In this document: positions 17,170-25,956 of the stretch, in pieces
Numbering within the stretch: the first letter of the stretch is position 1
How the letters are laid out: each line of letters starts with the position of its first letter
Assembly: GCF_014203795.1 (NCBI RefSeq)
Contig: NZ_JACHJU010000001.1
Span: 4,774,001-4,838,000 of the forward strand
DNA from: Streptosporangium album
Lineage (GTDB): Bacteria > Actinomycetota > Actinomycetes > Streptosporangiales > Streptosporangiaceae
Direction of reading: 5' to 3'
DNA length: 64,000 nt
Made by a program: the position numbers and the translations under genes
The notes under the pieces: model-generated
Told to the model about the DNA's origin: nothing
What the model saw: the letters and a program-made list of their open reading frames with translations, nothing else
Database searches by the model: none

Positions 17170-18147
17170 ATGAAACTCCGCTCGTCAATCGTCGGGGTCC
17201 TGGCGTTGGCACTTATGGCGGTCGCCGGATGTGGTGGCGCCGGCGAGCCCACCAAGGCCTCCGCCGGTGGCTCCGGCCTGGAGAAAGCTAAGATCAATAT
17301 CGGCATGATGCCGGTGGTCGACACTGCCCCGCTGCAGATCGCCATGGACAAGGGCCTGTTCAAGGCCGAGGGGCTCGACGTCTCGATGGTGAAGCTCGCG
17401 GGTGGCGCGGAGGCCATCCCGAAGCTCAAGGGCGGCAGCCTGGACATCAGCTTCGGCAACTACGTCTCCTTCTTCGCGGCCTCGGCCAAGGGAGTCATCG
17501 ATCTGAAGATCGTTTCCGACGGCTTCCAGAGTGCGCCCAAGACTCATGTGGTCTTGGTTTCCAAGGACAGCAAGATCCAGACCATGGCCGACCTCGCGGG
17601 CAAGACCATCGCGATCAACACCAAGCGCAACGTCTCCTCGATGCTGGTCCGCGTCGCCGCCAAGGCGCACAACGTCGAGCTCGACGAGGACAAGAACTTC
17701 GTGGAGGCCCCCTTCCCGGAGATGGAGGGCCTGCTGAAGGCCGGTACGGTCGACGCCGCCCAGGTCGTCGAGCCGTTCGGCACCTTCATCGGCCAGAACA
17801 TCGGCGCCCGCGTCATCTGGGACACCTCGCAGGGCCCGACCGCGGACTTCCCGATCGCCGGCTACGCGGCCACCTCGGAGTTCGCCAAGGCGAACCCCAA
17901 CACCGTGGCGGCGTTCCAGCGGGCGATGTCCAAGGCCCAGGCGCTGGCGGCCGACCGGGCGCTCGTGGTCGCGGCCATTCCGAAGTACACGACGATCCCG
18001 GCCGCCGTGGCCGGCAGCCTCGCCATCGGCGGCTTCCCCACCACGCTTAACGCCACCCGGCTCCAGCGGGTCGCCGACAGCATGAAGGAGTACGGCCTCC
18101 TCGACGCGCCGCTGAACGTCCAGGACCTCATCGTCGCCGACAAATGA
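17170..18147 (+). CDS. NMT1/SsuA-like ABC substrate-binding lipoprotein
   Basis: 325-residue receptor, paralogous to the one at 14640. The ATG at 17170 is chosen because GGAGG precedes it and a good lipoprotein signal follows (MKLRSSIVGVLALALMAVAGC, Cys21). The mature part shows NIGMMPVVDTAPLQIAMDKG and DISFGNYVSFFAASAKG, aligning by eye with the paralogue. It heads the rightward operon and overlaps the next gene by ATGA. The ligand is unknown. Confidence 0.9.
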   Translation: MKLRSSIVGVLALALMAVAGCGGAGEPTKASAGGSGLEKAKINIGMMPVVDTAPLQIAMDKGLFKAEGLDVSMVKLAGGAEAIPKLKGGSLDISFGNYVSFFAASAKGVIDLKIVSDGFQSAPKTHVVLVSKDSKIQTMADLAGKTIAINTKRNVSSMLVRVAAKAHNVELDEDKNFVEAPFPEMEGLLKAGTVDAAQVVEPFGTFIGQNIGARVIWDTSQGPTADFPIAGYAATSEFAKANPNTVAAFQRAMSKAQALAADRALVVAAIPKYTTIPAAVAGSLAIGGFPTTLNATRLQRVADSMKEYGLLDAPLNVQDLIVADK

Positions 18148-18920
18148 ACAGAACCCGTGTCATCCGAGGGGTGATCGGCGTCTGCGCGGCGGTGGTGCTG
18201 GCCGAGGCGGTCGCCCGGCTGGGGATCATCGATCCGGAGATCGTTCCGCCGATCTCCGCCGTGCTGCTCCGATCCGTCACGCTGGTGGGGGACCCCGTGT
18301 TCCTCACCGGCGTGGCGGACACGGTTCTCGCTTGGCTGGTCGGGCTGGCGCTGGCCGCTGTCGCGGCGGTCGTCCTCGGCGTACTGCTCGGATCGGTCCC
18401 GTGGCTCAGCGCGCCGAGCCGGATGGTGGTGGAGTTCCTCCGCCCGATCCCCTCGGTGGCGCTGATCCCGCTGGCGATCCTGCTGTTCGGGTCGGAGATG
18501 GAGATGAAGGTGTCCCTCATCTTCTACGCGGCGATCTGGCCCATCCTGTTCAACACCCTGTACGCGCTCCGGGATGTGGACCCGGTGGCGAAGGACGCGA
18601 TGCGCAGCTTCGGGTTCGGCCCCCTGGCCGTGCTCTGGCGGGTCTCCCTGCCGAGCGCCGCACCGTTCGTCGCCACCGGGGTGCGCGTCGCGGCGGGCGT
18701 GGCGCTGGTCGTGGTCGTGGGCGCCGAACTGCTCAGCGGCGGCCAGAGCGGCCTCGGCATCTTCCTCATCGACGCGGGCAGCGCCGGAGGCAACACCGAC
18801 GTGACGCTGGCCGGCGCGGTCTGGGCGGGAGCTCTCGGCCTCATCGTCAACATGCTGCTGGTCCGGGTGGAGCGCAGCGCGTTCCGCTGGCACTTCGCGC
18901 GCACGGAGAGGATGCGATGA
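18144..18920 (+). CDS. ABC transporter permease, SsuC/TauC family
   Basis: 258-residue membrane subunit. Landmarks are VVEFLRPIPSVALIPLAILLF and the EAA-like region AMRSFGFGPLAVLWRVSLP; both match the permease at 13870 closely, so this is its counterpart. The start overlaps the receptor stop (ATGA). Confidence 0.9.
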   Translation: MNRTRVIRGVIGVCAAVVLAEAVARLGIIDPEIVPPISAVLLRSVTLVGDPVFLTGVADTVLAWLVGLALAAVAAVVLGVLLGSVPWLSAPSRMVVEFLRPIPSVALIPLAILLFGSEMEMKVSLIFYAAIWPILFNTLYALRDVDPVAKDAMRSFGFGPLAVLWRVSLPSAAPFVATGVRVAAGVALVVVVGAELLSGGQSGLGIFLIDAGSAGGNTDVTLAGAVWAGALGLIVNMLLVRVERSAFRWHFARTERMR

Positions 18921-19732
18921 TGAGCTGGACCGGTCCGATGGCGCGCGGCGTCCTCGCCGTGCTCTCCCGTCTGTGGCTGGCGGCCGTGCTGTTCGCGGCC
19001 TGGGAGGTGGTGGCCCGGATCATCCGGGAGAGCTACTTCCCGCCGCCGTCGGAGATCGTCGCGGCGATGCACGAGCTGTGGTTCTCCGGTCCGGCAGGCC
19101 GGCTGTTCCTCACCGACAGGGCGCTGGACGACTTCGGGCACAGCCTGTACAACCTCTTCGGCGGCTGGGTGCTCGCCTGCCTGGCCGGGATGGCCGTGGG
19201 CATCGCACTGGGCCTGTCGCGCACGCTGGCCGACTACGTGGAGCCGATGGTCCACTTCGGGCGGGCGATCCCGCCGCCCACCCTTCTCTCCTTCTACATC
19301 GCGGCGTTCCAGCTCGGGACGCCCATGCAGGTGGCGACCATCGTCTCCGGAGTCGTCTGGCCGGTGCTGCTCAACACCGTCGACGGTGTCCGTACGGTGG
19401 ACCGGCTCCACCTGGAGAGCGCCGAGGTCTTCGGGGTGCGGGGGGTCCGCAGGCTGCTGTGGGTCGTCATCCCCGCCGCGTCTCCCAAGATCGTGGCCGG
19501 GGTCCGGATCAGCCTGGGCATCGCCCTGATCCTGATGGTCCTGTCCGAGCTCGTCGGGAGCACCGCGGGCATCGGCTCCCTTCTCATCGGCGCTCAGCGC
19601 AGCTTCGACCTGCCCCAGATGTGGGCGGGAATCGTGCTTCTGGGCCTGCTGGGATACCTGTTCAACGCCGTCTTCGTGACGGTGGAGAAGCGGGCGCTCA
19701 GGTGGCATCTGAACGCACGGGGCGCGTCATGA
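18917..19732 (+). CDS. ABC transporter permease, SsuC/TauC family
   Basis: 271-residue membrane subunit, counterpart of the permease at 13085: both share SYFPPPSEIV/VYFPPPSAIL and HELWFSGP, and AEVFGV in the EAA region. ATG at 18917 overlaps the upstream stop; a second ATG follows at once. The operon has no ATPase of its own, which points to the divergent ATPase gene at 16136. Confidence 0.9.
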   Translation: MMSWTGPMARGVLAVLSRLWLAAVLFAAWEVVARIIRESYFPPPSEIVAAMHELWFSGPAGRLFLTDRALDDFGHSLYNLFGGWVLACLAGMAVGIALGLSRTLADYVEPMVHFGRAIPPPTLLSFYIAAFQLGTPMQVATIVSGVVWPVLLNTVDGVRTVDRLHLESAEVFGVRGVRRLLWVVIPAASPKIVAGVRISLGIALILMVLSELVGSTAGIGSLLIGAQRSFDLPQMWAGIVLLGLLGYLFNAVFVTVEKRALRWHLNARGAS

Positions 19733-19757
19733 GCCTCCGGCAGACATCGAGGAAGTC

Positions 19758-21026
19758 ATGAGAGTACTGATCATCGGCGGCGGCATCGGAGGGCTCACCA
19801 CCGCGCTCAGCCTCCATGCCGCGGGCATCGACTGCGAGGTCGTGGAGTCGGTGGTGGAACCGCGCCCGCTCGGCGTGGGCATCAACCTGCAGCCCCATGC
19901 GGTCCGCGAGCTCACCGAGCTCGGCCTGGGGGAGGCGCTCGCCGAGATCGGCGTCCCGACGAGCCACCTGACCTACGCCGACAGGTTCGGTGGGGCGATC
20001 CTGTCGCTTCCCCGCGGGAGGTTCGCGGGGTACGACTGGCCCCAGTACTCCATCCACCGCGGCGAACTGCAGATGCTGCTCCTGGAGGCGGCGCGCGAGC
20101 GTCTCGGCACCGTCAGGACGGGGCTGTCTCTGGAGGACTTCGAGCAGGACGGGACCGGGGTCACGGTGTCACTGCGCGACGTGCGGACCGGTGAGCACCT
20201 GAAGGAGACGGCCGACGTCCTCGTGGGCGCGGACGGTATCCACTCGACTGTGCGCGCCCGGTTGCACCCCGACGACGGGCCGCTGCTCTGGAACGGGATC
20301 CGGATGTGGCGCGGGACGATGGAGGGGGAGCCCTTCCTCGACGGTGCCACGCTGATCGTCGCCGGCTCCAACCTGTCGGCCAAGTTCGTGGCCTATCCCA
20401 TCTCGGCCCGGCTCCGGGCCCGCGGGCGAGCGCTGATCAACTGGGTGGCCGAGGTGACGGTCGCCGAACCGGGTCCCGTCCCGGTGGCCGACTGGTCCCG
20501 GCCCGGCCGCCTGGAGGACGTGCTGCCGCACTTCGACGGCTGGCGGTTCCCCTACCTGGACATACCCGCCCTCATCTCCGGCGCGGAACGGATCCTGGAG
20601 TACCCCATGGTGGACAAGGACCCGCTCCCCCGATGGGGGGACGGCCGGGTGACCCTGCTGGGTGACGCCGCGCATCCGATGTATCCGGTGGGCTCCAACG
20701 GCGGTTCGCAGGCCGTGCTGGACGCCCGAGTCCTGGCCAGGGAACTGGCCTGCGCGGCCGATCCGGTCGCGGGACTGGCCGCGTACGAAGAGGAGCGCAG
20801 GACCGCCACCACCGGCCTTGTGCTCGCCCATCGCGAACTGCCCATGGAGGAGACCATCGCGGTGGTCACGGAGCGAGCGCCCGACGGGTTCGACGACATC
20901 GCCGACGTGCTCACGCCGGAGGAACTGGCGAACATGGCCGCCGCCCAGCGGCGGACCACCGATATGGACATAAAGGCCCTTAATAGTCGTTCTTCCTGGA
21001 ATGTTGCATATAAGGCGCAGCGGTGA
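19758..21026 (+). CDS. FAD-dependent aromatic-ring-type monooxygenase
   Basis: 422-residue class A flavoprotein monooxygenase. It has the N-terminal FAD-binding GGGIGGL, the central DG motif region VGADGIHSTVRARL and the GD motif GDAAHPMYPVGSNGG. Such enzymes hydroxylate aromatic or phenazine-like substrates using NAD(P)H and oxygen. It starts 26 bases after the permease and is likely in the same transcript, so the imported compound may be its substrate (inference). The last 20 codons are noticeably richer in A/T (MDIKALNSRSSWNVAYKAQR) than the rest. Confidence 0.88.
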   Translation: MRVLIIGGGIGGLTTALSLHAAGIDCEVVESVVEPRPLGVGINLQPHAVRELTELGLGEALAEIGVPTSHLTYADRFGGAILSLPRGRFAGYDWPQYSIHRGELQMLLLEAARERLGTVRTGLSLEDFEQDGTGVTVSLRDVRTGEHLKETADVLVGADGIHSTVRARLHPDDGPLLWNGIRMWRGTMEGEPFLDGATLIVAGSNLSAKFVAYPISARLRARGRALINWVAEVTVAEPGPVPVADWSRPGRLEDVLPHFDGWRFPYLDIPALISGAERILEYPMVDKDPLPRWGDGRVTLLGDAAHPMYPVGSNGGSQAVLDARVLARELACAADPVAGLAAYEEERRTATTGLVLAHRELPMEETIAVVTERAPDGFDDIADVLTPEELANMAAAQRRTTDMDIKALNSRSSWNVAYKAQR

Positions 21027-21085
21027 TGGGGCGTCGGATGGGCGGCATGGGCGCCGGAAGTCGCTGGCGAGGGAATTAAGCAGAT

Positions 21086-21253
21086 ATGGATATAAAGTCC
21101 GATTTGAGGGATTTAGAGGCATTGGCTGAACTCGTGGAGCTGTGCTCCAATAACCCTCACCCCATGGACGCGTCGGTGTCCCATACCGCCCAGGTGTGTG
21201 ACGTGATCCTCTCCGCACCCGGCCGCCCGATGAGAGGCAGCGGATACCTATGA
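21086..21253 (+). CDS. Small 55-residue protein coupled to conservon 2
   Basis: ATG at 21086 opens a 55-codon frame that ends at a TGA overlapping the cvnA2 ATG (ATGA), the same coupling used inside the conservons. The N-terminal half (SDLRDLEALAELVELC) reads as an acidic amphipathic helix; two cysteines are present. A GAGGGA lies 12 bases upstream of the start. No family is recognised and conservon 1 has no equivalent. It may be a real small protein or a leader that couples translation of cvnA. Confidence 0.5.
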   Translation: MDIKSDLRDLEALAELVELCSNNPHPMDASVSHTAQVCDVILSAPGRPMRGSGYL

Positions 21254-24200
21254 GGACATCATCACCGCGTGAGGACCCCGTCGCCGGTCCAGCCGAGACG
21301 CCGGCGCCCAGTGATCAGGACACGGAAGGAGCCGCCGGACACGGTGGCTCCCGCGCCCGGCGTGGCCGCAGGCTCGCGCTGCGCAACTGGCGCGTGCGGT
21401 CCAGGCTGATCGCCCTCGTCCTCATCCCGACCCTTGCCGGCGTCGTCCTCGGCGGCCTTCGGATCGTCTCCTCGGTGTCCAGCGCCGCCGACTACGGGCG
21501 TGCCGGGAAGATCGCCGAATTCGCCATCCACCTGAGCACCCTCACACACGAGCTCGCCCTGGAGCGGGACCTCTCCACGCGCTACATCGCCGAGCACCGC
21601 ACCCCCAGTGGGCGCATGGCGGTGAAGAAGCAGCAGACGGTCGTCAACGCCGCCGCCGCCGAGGTCCGGTCGATGATCGACTCGGTCGAGCTGGCCAGCA
21701 TGGACAGCGCGGGCGGACTGCGCGTCCGCGACGAGATCGCTCAGGTGCGCAGCCGGCTGGCGGAGCTGGCGGGTATGCGTCAGACCGTCGCGAACACCCA
21801 GCTGCTGGCCCAGCCCACCCTGGACATGTACTCCCGGGCGATCCAGGACCTGCACGCCATCCACGACGAGATCGGCCAGGACGTCACCAACGACGAGGCC
21901 CTCACCGGCAGCGTCTCCGCGTTCGCCGCGCTGACCCGCGCGAAGGAGCAGGTCTCCCGCGAGCGCGCCGCCCTTGCGATCGTCATCGCCTCCGGCCGCT
22001 TCAGCGGTGAGAGCTTCGACACCTTCGTCTCCGCCCGCGCGCAGCGCGACAGCGAGCTCGTCACCTTCCGGAGCGAGGCCTCGCTCGCCCAGCGCCAGGC
22101 CTACGACGACACGGTGAGCGGCCAGAAGAAGGACCGGGCCGAACTGTTCCGCATCCGCGCCCTGGTCTTCCCGACGCTGACGCTGAAGCCGGGCACCCCC
22201 TCCCTGATGCCTCCGTCGCAGGTCAACCGATGGTTCGACTCCGCCAGCGACGTCATCACGCGCATGCGTGACGTCCAGAAGAGCATCGGTGACTCGATCA
22301 TCTTCCGGACCCAGGAACTCCAGAAGGCCGAGCAGCGCAGCGCGCTGATCGTCGGCGTGGTCGTCACGGTCCTGCTGCTCCTCGTTCTCGTCATCACCGT
22401 CCTGATGGCCCAGTCGCTGGTCCGGCCGCTGCGCACGCTGCGCACCGAGGCCCTGTCGATCGCCGGTCGCCGGCTCCCCGAGACCGTGCAGAAGCTGCGG
22501 GAGACCGGGGAGACGACCGAGCTCGATCAGATCCCTCCGATCGGGGTCAACTCCGACGACGAGATCGGGCAGGTGGCACGGGCCTTCGACGAGGTCCACC
22601 GCGAAGCCGTACGGCTGGCGGGCCAGGAGGCCACGCTGCGGAGCAACGTCAACGCGATGTTCGTCAACCTCTCCCGACGCAGCCAGACCCTGGTAGAGCG
22701 TCAGCTCTCCCTCATCGAGAGTCTGGAGCAGGGCGAGCAGGACGAGAACCGTCTTGGCAGCCTGTTCCGGCTCGACCACCTGGCCACCCGCATGCGCCGC
22801 AACAGCGAGAACCTCCTGGTCCTCGCCGGCCAGGAGCCCGCGCGCCGGTGGAGCCAGCCGATCGCGCTGATCGACGTGGTCCGTGCCTCGCTCTCGGAGG
22901 TCGAGAACTACGAGCGGGTGGACCTGCGGATCCCCGGCGGCGTGTCCGTGGCCGGCACCTCGGTCAACGACATCGTGCACCTGATCGCCGAGCTCGTGGA
23001 GAACGCGATCTCCTTCTCCCCCAGGGAGACCAAGGTCATCGTGTCCAGCAACCGCATCGACGGCGGCGGCCTGATGGTCTCGGTCACCGACATCGGCATC
23101 GGCATGACTCCCGAGGAGCTCGCCCAGGCGAACTGGCGGCTGGCCAACCCGCCGGTGGTGGACGTCTCGGTGTCCCGCCGCATGGGCCTGTTCGTGGTCG
23201 GCCGATTGGCGCTGCGGCACGGTATCCGTGTGCAGCTCCGCCAGCAGGACAGCGGCGGCCTGACCGCCATGGTGCTGCTCCCCGACTCGCTGCTCTCCGT
23301 GTCCAACGCCCCCGCGATGCCGGCCGGGCCGGCCATCGGCGACTGGGCCGGGTCCATGGCCCCGATGGACCGGTCGTCCGTGCTGGCCAGCCCCACCGGG
23401 CTTGGCCCGGCCCATCCGTCGTTCGCCTCCTTCGAGGCCGCCCATCCCTCGCTCGCCTCCCTCGACATGGGGCAGCGCTTCAACTCCTTCGAAGCGCCGC
23501 GGCCCTCCCCGGGAGACGGCGGCCACTTCGGCCAGGCGCCGGTCGACACCCCCTGGCCCGGCAACATGCCGCCGCCGGGCGCAGACCCCGGCTGGCCGAG
23601 CATGTCCCAGGCGGACACCGGAGTGTGGCCGGACCCGCCGTCGCGGGGTGGTGATTCCGGAGTGTGGCCGGACCCGCCGTCGCGGGGTGGTGACTCCGGG
23701 ATGTGGTCGGACCCGCCATCCCGTGACCGGGACTCCCGGGGGTGGCCGTCCGCCGGAGATTCGGGGTCGTTCCAGCGGCGCCCCTTCGAAGCGGCCGACA
23801 ACACCGGCCCGCTGCCCGTGGTCCGCGACTCCTCGCCCATGGAAGAGGCGAAGGAGGAGTTCCTGCCGATCTTCGCCGCGGTCGAGTCCGACTGGTTCAG
23901 GAAGGCCGAACCCGCGGTCCCCGACCAGGCGGCGGCCGAGGAGCCCACGGCCAAGGCGCCGGCACCGGCTCCGTCCCAGCCCGCATCGGCACCCGAGGCC
24001 TGGTCCTCACCCGCCGACGCCGGCTGGCAGGCGGCCCAGGCGGCGAGCGAACCCACGCTCGGCGGGATCACCGGCTCCGGCCTGCCCAAGCGTGTGCCCA
24101 AGGCGAACCTCGTGCCCGGCACGGCCGCGCCCGACCTGAGCGCGGCACCTCAGACCCCCGCTCCCCGGCCCGCCGTCTCTCCCGAGGCGGTACGCAACAG

Positions 24201-24321
24201 ACTGGCGAGCTTCCAGCAGGGAGTACGGCAGGGCCGCGCCGCGGCCAAGGGCGAAGCCGGTGACGAGCAGGCATATCCCGACTTCGGCCGGGGCGTTGAA
24301 GGAAACAAGGAGGACCGGTGA
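21250..24321 (+). CDS. cvnA: Conservon sensor, histidine-kinase-like membrane protein (CvnA), second copy
   Basis: 1023 residues with the same architecture as the first copy: charged N-terminal tail of about 48 residues, membrane segment near 50-75, helical extracytoplasmic sensor, second membrane segment near 364-387, HAMP, H-box-like LDHLATRMRRNSENLL near 513, and a GHKL ATPase domain (about 570-680) with ELVENA and DIGIGM. The disordered tail contains three 13-residue repeats (GVWPDPPSRGGDS type) and the same short motifs as copy 1: EFLPIFAAVESDWF, GLPKRVPKANLVPG, SFQQGVRQGRAA. Confidence 0.93.
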   Translation: MRTSSPREDPVAGPAETPAPSDQDTEGAAGHGGSRARRGRRLALRNWRVRSRLIALVLIPTLAGVVLGGLRIVSSVSSAADYGRAGKIAEFAIHLSTLTHELALERDLSTRYIAEHRTPSGRMAVKKQQTVVNAAAAEVRSMIDSVELASMDSAGGLRVRDEIAQVRSRLAELAGMRQTVANTQLLAQPTLDMYSRAIQDLHAIHDEIGQDVTNDEALTGSVSAFAALTRAKEQVSRERAALAIVIASGRFSGESFDTFVSARAQRDSELVTFRSEASLAQRQAYDDTVSGQKKDRAELFRIRALVFPTLTLKPGTPSLMPPSQVNRWFDSASDVITRMRDVQKSIGDSIIFRTQELQKAEQRSALIVGVVVTVLLLLVLVITVLMAQSLVRPLRTLRTEALSIAGRRLPETVQKLRETGETTELDQIPPIGVNSDDEIGQVARAFDEVHREAVRLAGQEATLRSNVNAMFVNLSRRSQTLVERQLSLIESLEQGEQDENRLGSLFRLDHLATRMRRNSENLLVLAGQEPARRWSQPIALIDVVRASLSEVENYERVDLRIPGGVSVAGTSVNDIVHLIAELVENAISFSPRETKVIVSSNRIDGGGLMVSVTDIGIGMTPEELAQANWRLANPPVVDVSVSRRMGLFVVGRLALRHGIRVQLRQQDSGGLTAMVLLPDSLLSVSNAPAMPAGPAIGDWAGSMAPMDRSSVLASPTGLGPAHPSFASFEAAHPSLASLDMGQRFNSFEAPRPSPGDGGHFGQAPVDTPWPGNMPPPGADPGWPSMSQADTGVWPDPPSRGGDSGVWPDPPSRGGDSGMWSDPPSRDRDSRGWPSAGDSGSFQRRPFEAADNTGPLPVVRDSSPMEEAKEEFLPIFAAVESDWFRKAEPAVPDQAAAEEPTAKAPAPAPSQPASAPEAWSSPADAGWQAAQAASEPTLGGITGSGLPKRVPKANLVPGTAAPDLSAAPQTPAPRPAVSPEAVRNRLASFQQGVRQGRAAAKGEAGDEQAYPDFGRGVEGNKEDR
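23620..23736 (+). repeat. Three 39-base tandem repeats inside cvnA2
   Basis: Units start at 23620, 23659 and 23698. The first two differ by one base; the third is degenerate. Each encodes a 13-residue unit built around WPDPPSRGGDS in the disordered tail. Near-identity of units 1 and 2 implies recent duplication. Confidence 0.9.
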
Positions 24322-24355
24322 GCGAGCTCATCATGGTCGCCAAGGAGGATGACAC

Positions 24356-24778
24356 GTGCGCGAAATGAGCCAGGCCGCCCGGGGGGTCAATTGGCTGATC
24401 ACCGACTTTGTGAACAACGTCCCAGGCGTGGCACACACGGTCGTGGTGTCGGCGGACGGTCTGCCGTTGGCGTATTCCGACGGATTCCCCCGCGACCGGG
24501 CGGACCAGCTGGCGGCGGTGGCGGCCGGTCTGATCAGCCTGACCCAGGGCGCCTCCCGGGTCTTCGAGGGCGGTGCCGTCACCCAGACGGTGGTGGAGAT
24601 GCAGCGAGGGCTGCTCCTCATCATGTCGATCAGCGACGGCTCCTGCCTCGCCGTACTGGCAGCGGCCGACTGCGACATGGGTCTGGTGGCGTATCAGATG
24701 ACCCTGCTCGTGGAACGGGCCGGTCAGGTGCTGACGCCCGCCGTCCGCGCCGAACTCCAGGCCTCCCACCCCCGGTGA
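24356..24778 (+). CDS. cvnB: Roadblock/LC7 domain protein (CvnB), second copy
   Basis: 140-residue roadblock protein nearly collinear with the first copy (TVVVSADGLPLAYS, GLISLTQGASRVFEGG). The GTG at 24356 has AAGGAGG eight bases upstream. Unlike copy 1 it does not overlap cvnA but follows after 34 bases. Confidence 0.93.
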   Translation: MREMSQAARGVNWLITDFVNNVPGVAHTVVVSADGLPLAYSDGFPRDRADQLAAVAAGLISLTQGASRVFEGGAVTQTVVEMQRGLLLIMSISDGSCLAVLAAADCDMGLVAYQMTLLVERAGQVLTPAVRAELQASHPR

Positions 24779-24802
24779 GGACGATGACCCTAGGAGGATG
24801 CC

Positions 24803-25261
24803 GTGGCAGGCCGCGGCTGGGCTGGTGAAGGTGACCCGCTGGGCGGGTCGCCTTACCCATCGATGGACGACCCCTACCGACAACAGGGTGGTCCTTCACA
24901 TCTCATGCAACCGGCACCGGCGGAACAGAGTTCCCTGGTCCGGCCATATGCCGTGACCGGGGGGCGGACCGCCCCCCGGACCCAGCTCGCCATGGAGGCG
25001 TTGGTCTCCTCGGCGACGTCCATACATCATGATCTATCCACCCGCACTCCGGAATATCAGGCGATCAGTGCCCTGTGCCGGCAAGTGCGTTCGGTCGCTG
25101 AGATCTCCGCGATGCTCCGCATCCCGCTCGGCGTGACCCGGATCCTGGTCGCGGACATGGCGGCCGAGAATCTGGTCCAGCTGCATCAGCCGCAGCTGGA
25201 CGCGGGCAAGCCGGATCTCAACCTGCTGGAAAGGGTGCTCAGTGGACTTCGCAGACTCTAG
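24803..25261 (+). CDS. cvnC: DUF742 protein (CvnC), second copy
   Basis: 152-residue DUF742 protein: RPYAVTGGRT, winged-helix-like VRSVAEISAMLRIPLGVTRI and terminal LNLLERVLSGLRRL. GTG at 24803 preceded by AGGAGG. The N-terminal 35 residues are longer and richer in Gly/Pro than in copy 1. Overlaps the GTPase gene by 20 bases. Confidence 0.93.
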   Translation: MAGRGWAGEGDPLGGSPYPSMDDPYRQQGGPSHLMQPAPAEQSSLVRPYAVTGGRTAPRTQLAMEALVSSATSIHHDLSTRTPEYQAISALCRQVRSVAEISAMLRIPLGVTRILVADMAAENLVQLHQPQLDAGKPDLNLLERVLSGLRRL

Positions 25262-25838
25262 CCGCGGCGGCGGCGGCCTGACATCGACGAAGATCGTCGT
25301 CGCCGGTGGATTCGGTGTGGGTAAGACCACGTTCGTGGGAGCGGTCTCGGAGATCCTGCCGCTGACCACGGAGGCGGTGATGACCGACGCCAGCGCCGGC
25401 ATCGACGATCTCGGTCTCACGCCGAACAAGACCACCACCACGGTCGCGATGGACTTCGGCCGTGTGTCGCTGGACCGCGACCTGATCCTCTACCTGTTCG
25501 GAACGCCGGGCCAGCACCGCTTCTGGTTCATGTGGGACGACCTCGTCCGCGGCGCCATCGGCGCGATCGTGCTGGTCGACACCCGGCGGCTCGCCGACAG
25601 CTTCCCGGCGATCGACTACTTCGAGGAGGCCAAGCTCCCGTTCGTGGTCGCGGTCAACGGCTGGGACGGAACCTACCTGCACGGTGAGGAAGAGGTACGG
25701 GAGGCCCTGACGCTGGCGCCGCACATCCCGATCTCACGGACCGACGCGCGGTCACGGGACGCGGTGAAGGCCACGCTCATCACGCTGGTGGAGCACGCGC
25801 TGACCGTGCGGATGGCCGTTCCGGGATGGGGCCGCTGA
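25242..25838 (+). CDS. cvnD: Conservon Ras-like GTP-binding protein (CvnD), second copy
   Basis: 198-residue P-loop protein: GGFGVGKTTFVG near residue 23, FGTPGQHRFWFMWDD, and AVNGWDG in the place of NKxD. The GTG at 25242 lies inside the end of cvnC, as in copy 1. Conservon 2 also lacks a downstream P450 gene and is followed by ffh after 118 bases. Confidence 0.93.
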   Translation: MDFADSSRGGGGLTSTKIVVAGGFGVGKTTFVGAVSEILPLTTEAVMTDASAGIDDLGLTPNKTTTTVAMDFGRVSLDRDLILYLFGTPGQHRFWFMWDDLVRGAIGAIVLVDTRRLADSFPAIDYFEEAKLPFVVAVNGWDGTYLHGEEEVREALTLAPHIPISRTDARSRDAVKATLITLVEHALTVRMAVPGWGR

Positions 25839-25956
25839 CCGCGCCGAGAGCCTTTTCCGGGTGGGATCGCCGACCACCGGGGCTTTAGTCATGCCTCCCA
25901 ACGGATAGGCTGGGGGGTCGAGTCGCAGACCTGTAGCGCAGAGGCTGGCCAATCAC

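Noticed and set aside
21262..23526. 754-codon leftward open frame
   Set aside because: Mirror of cvnA2, same reasoning.
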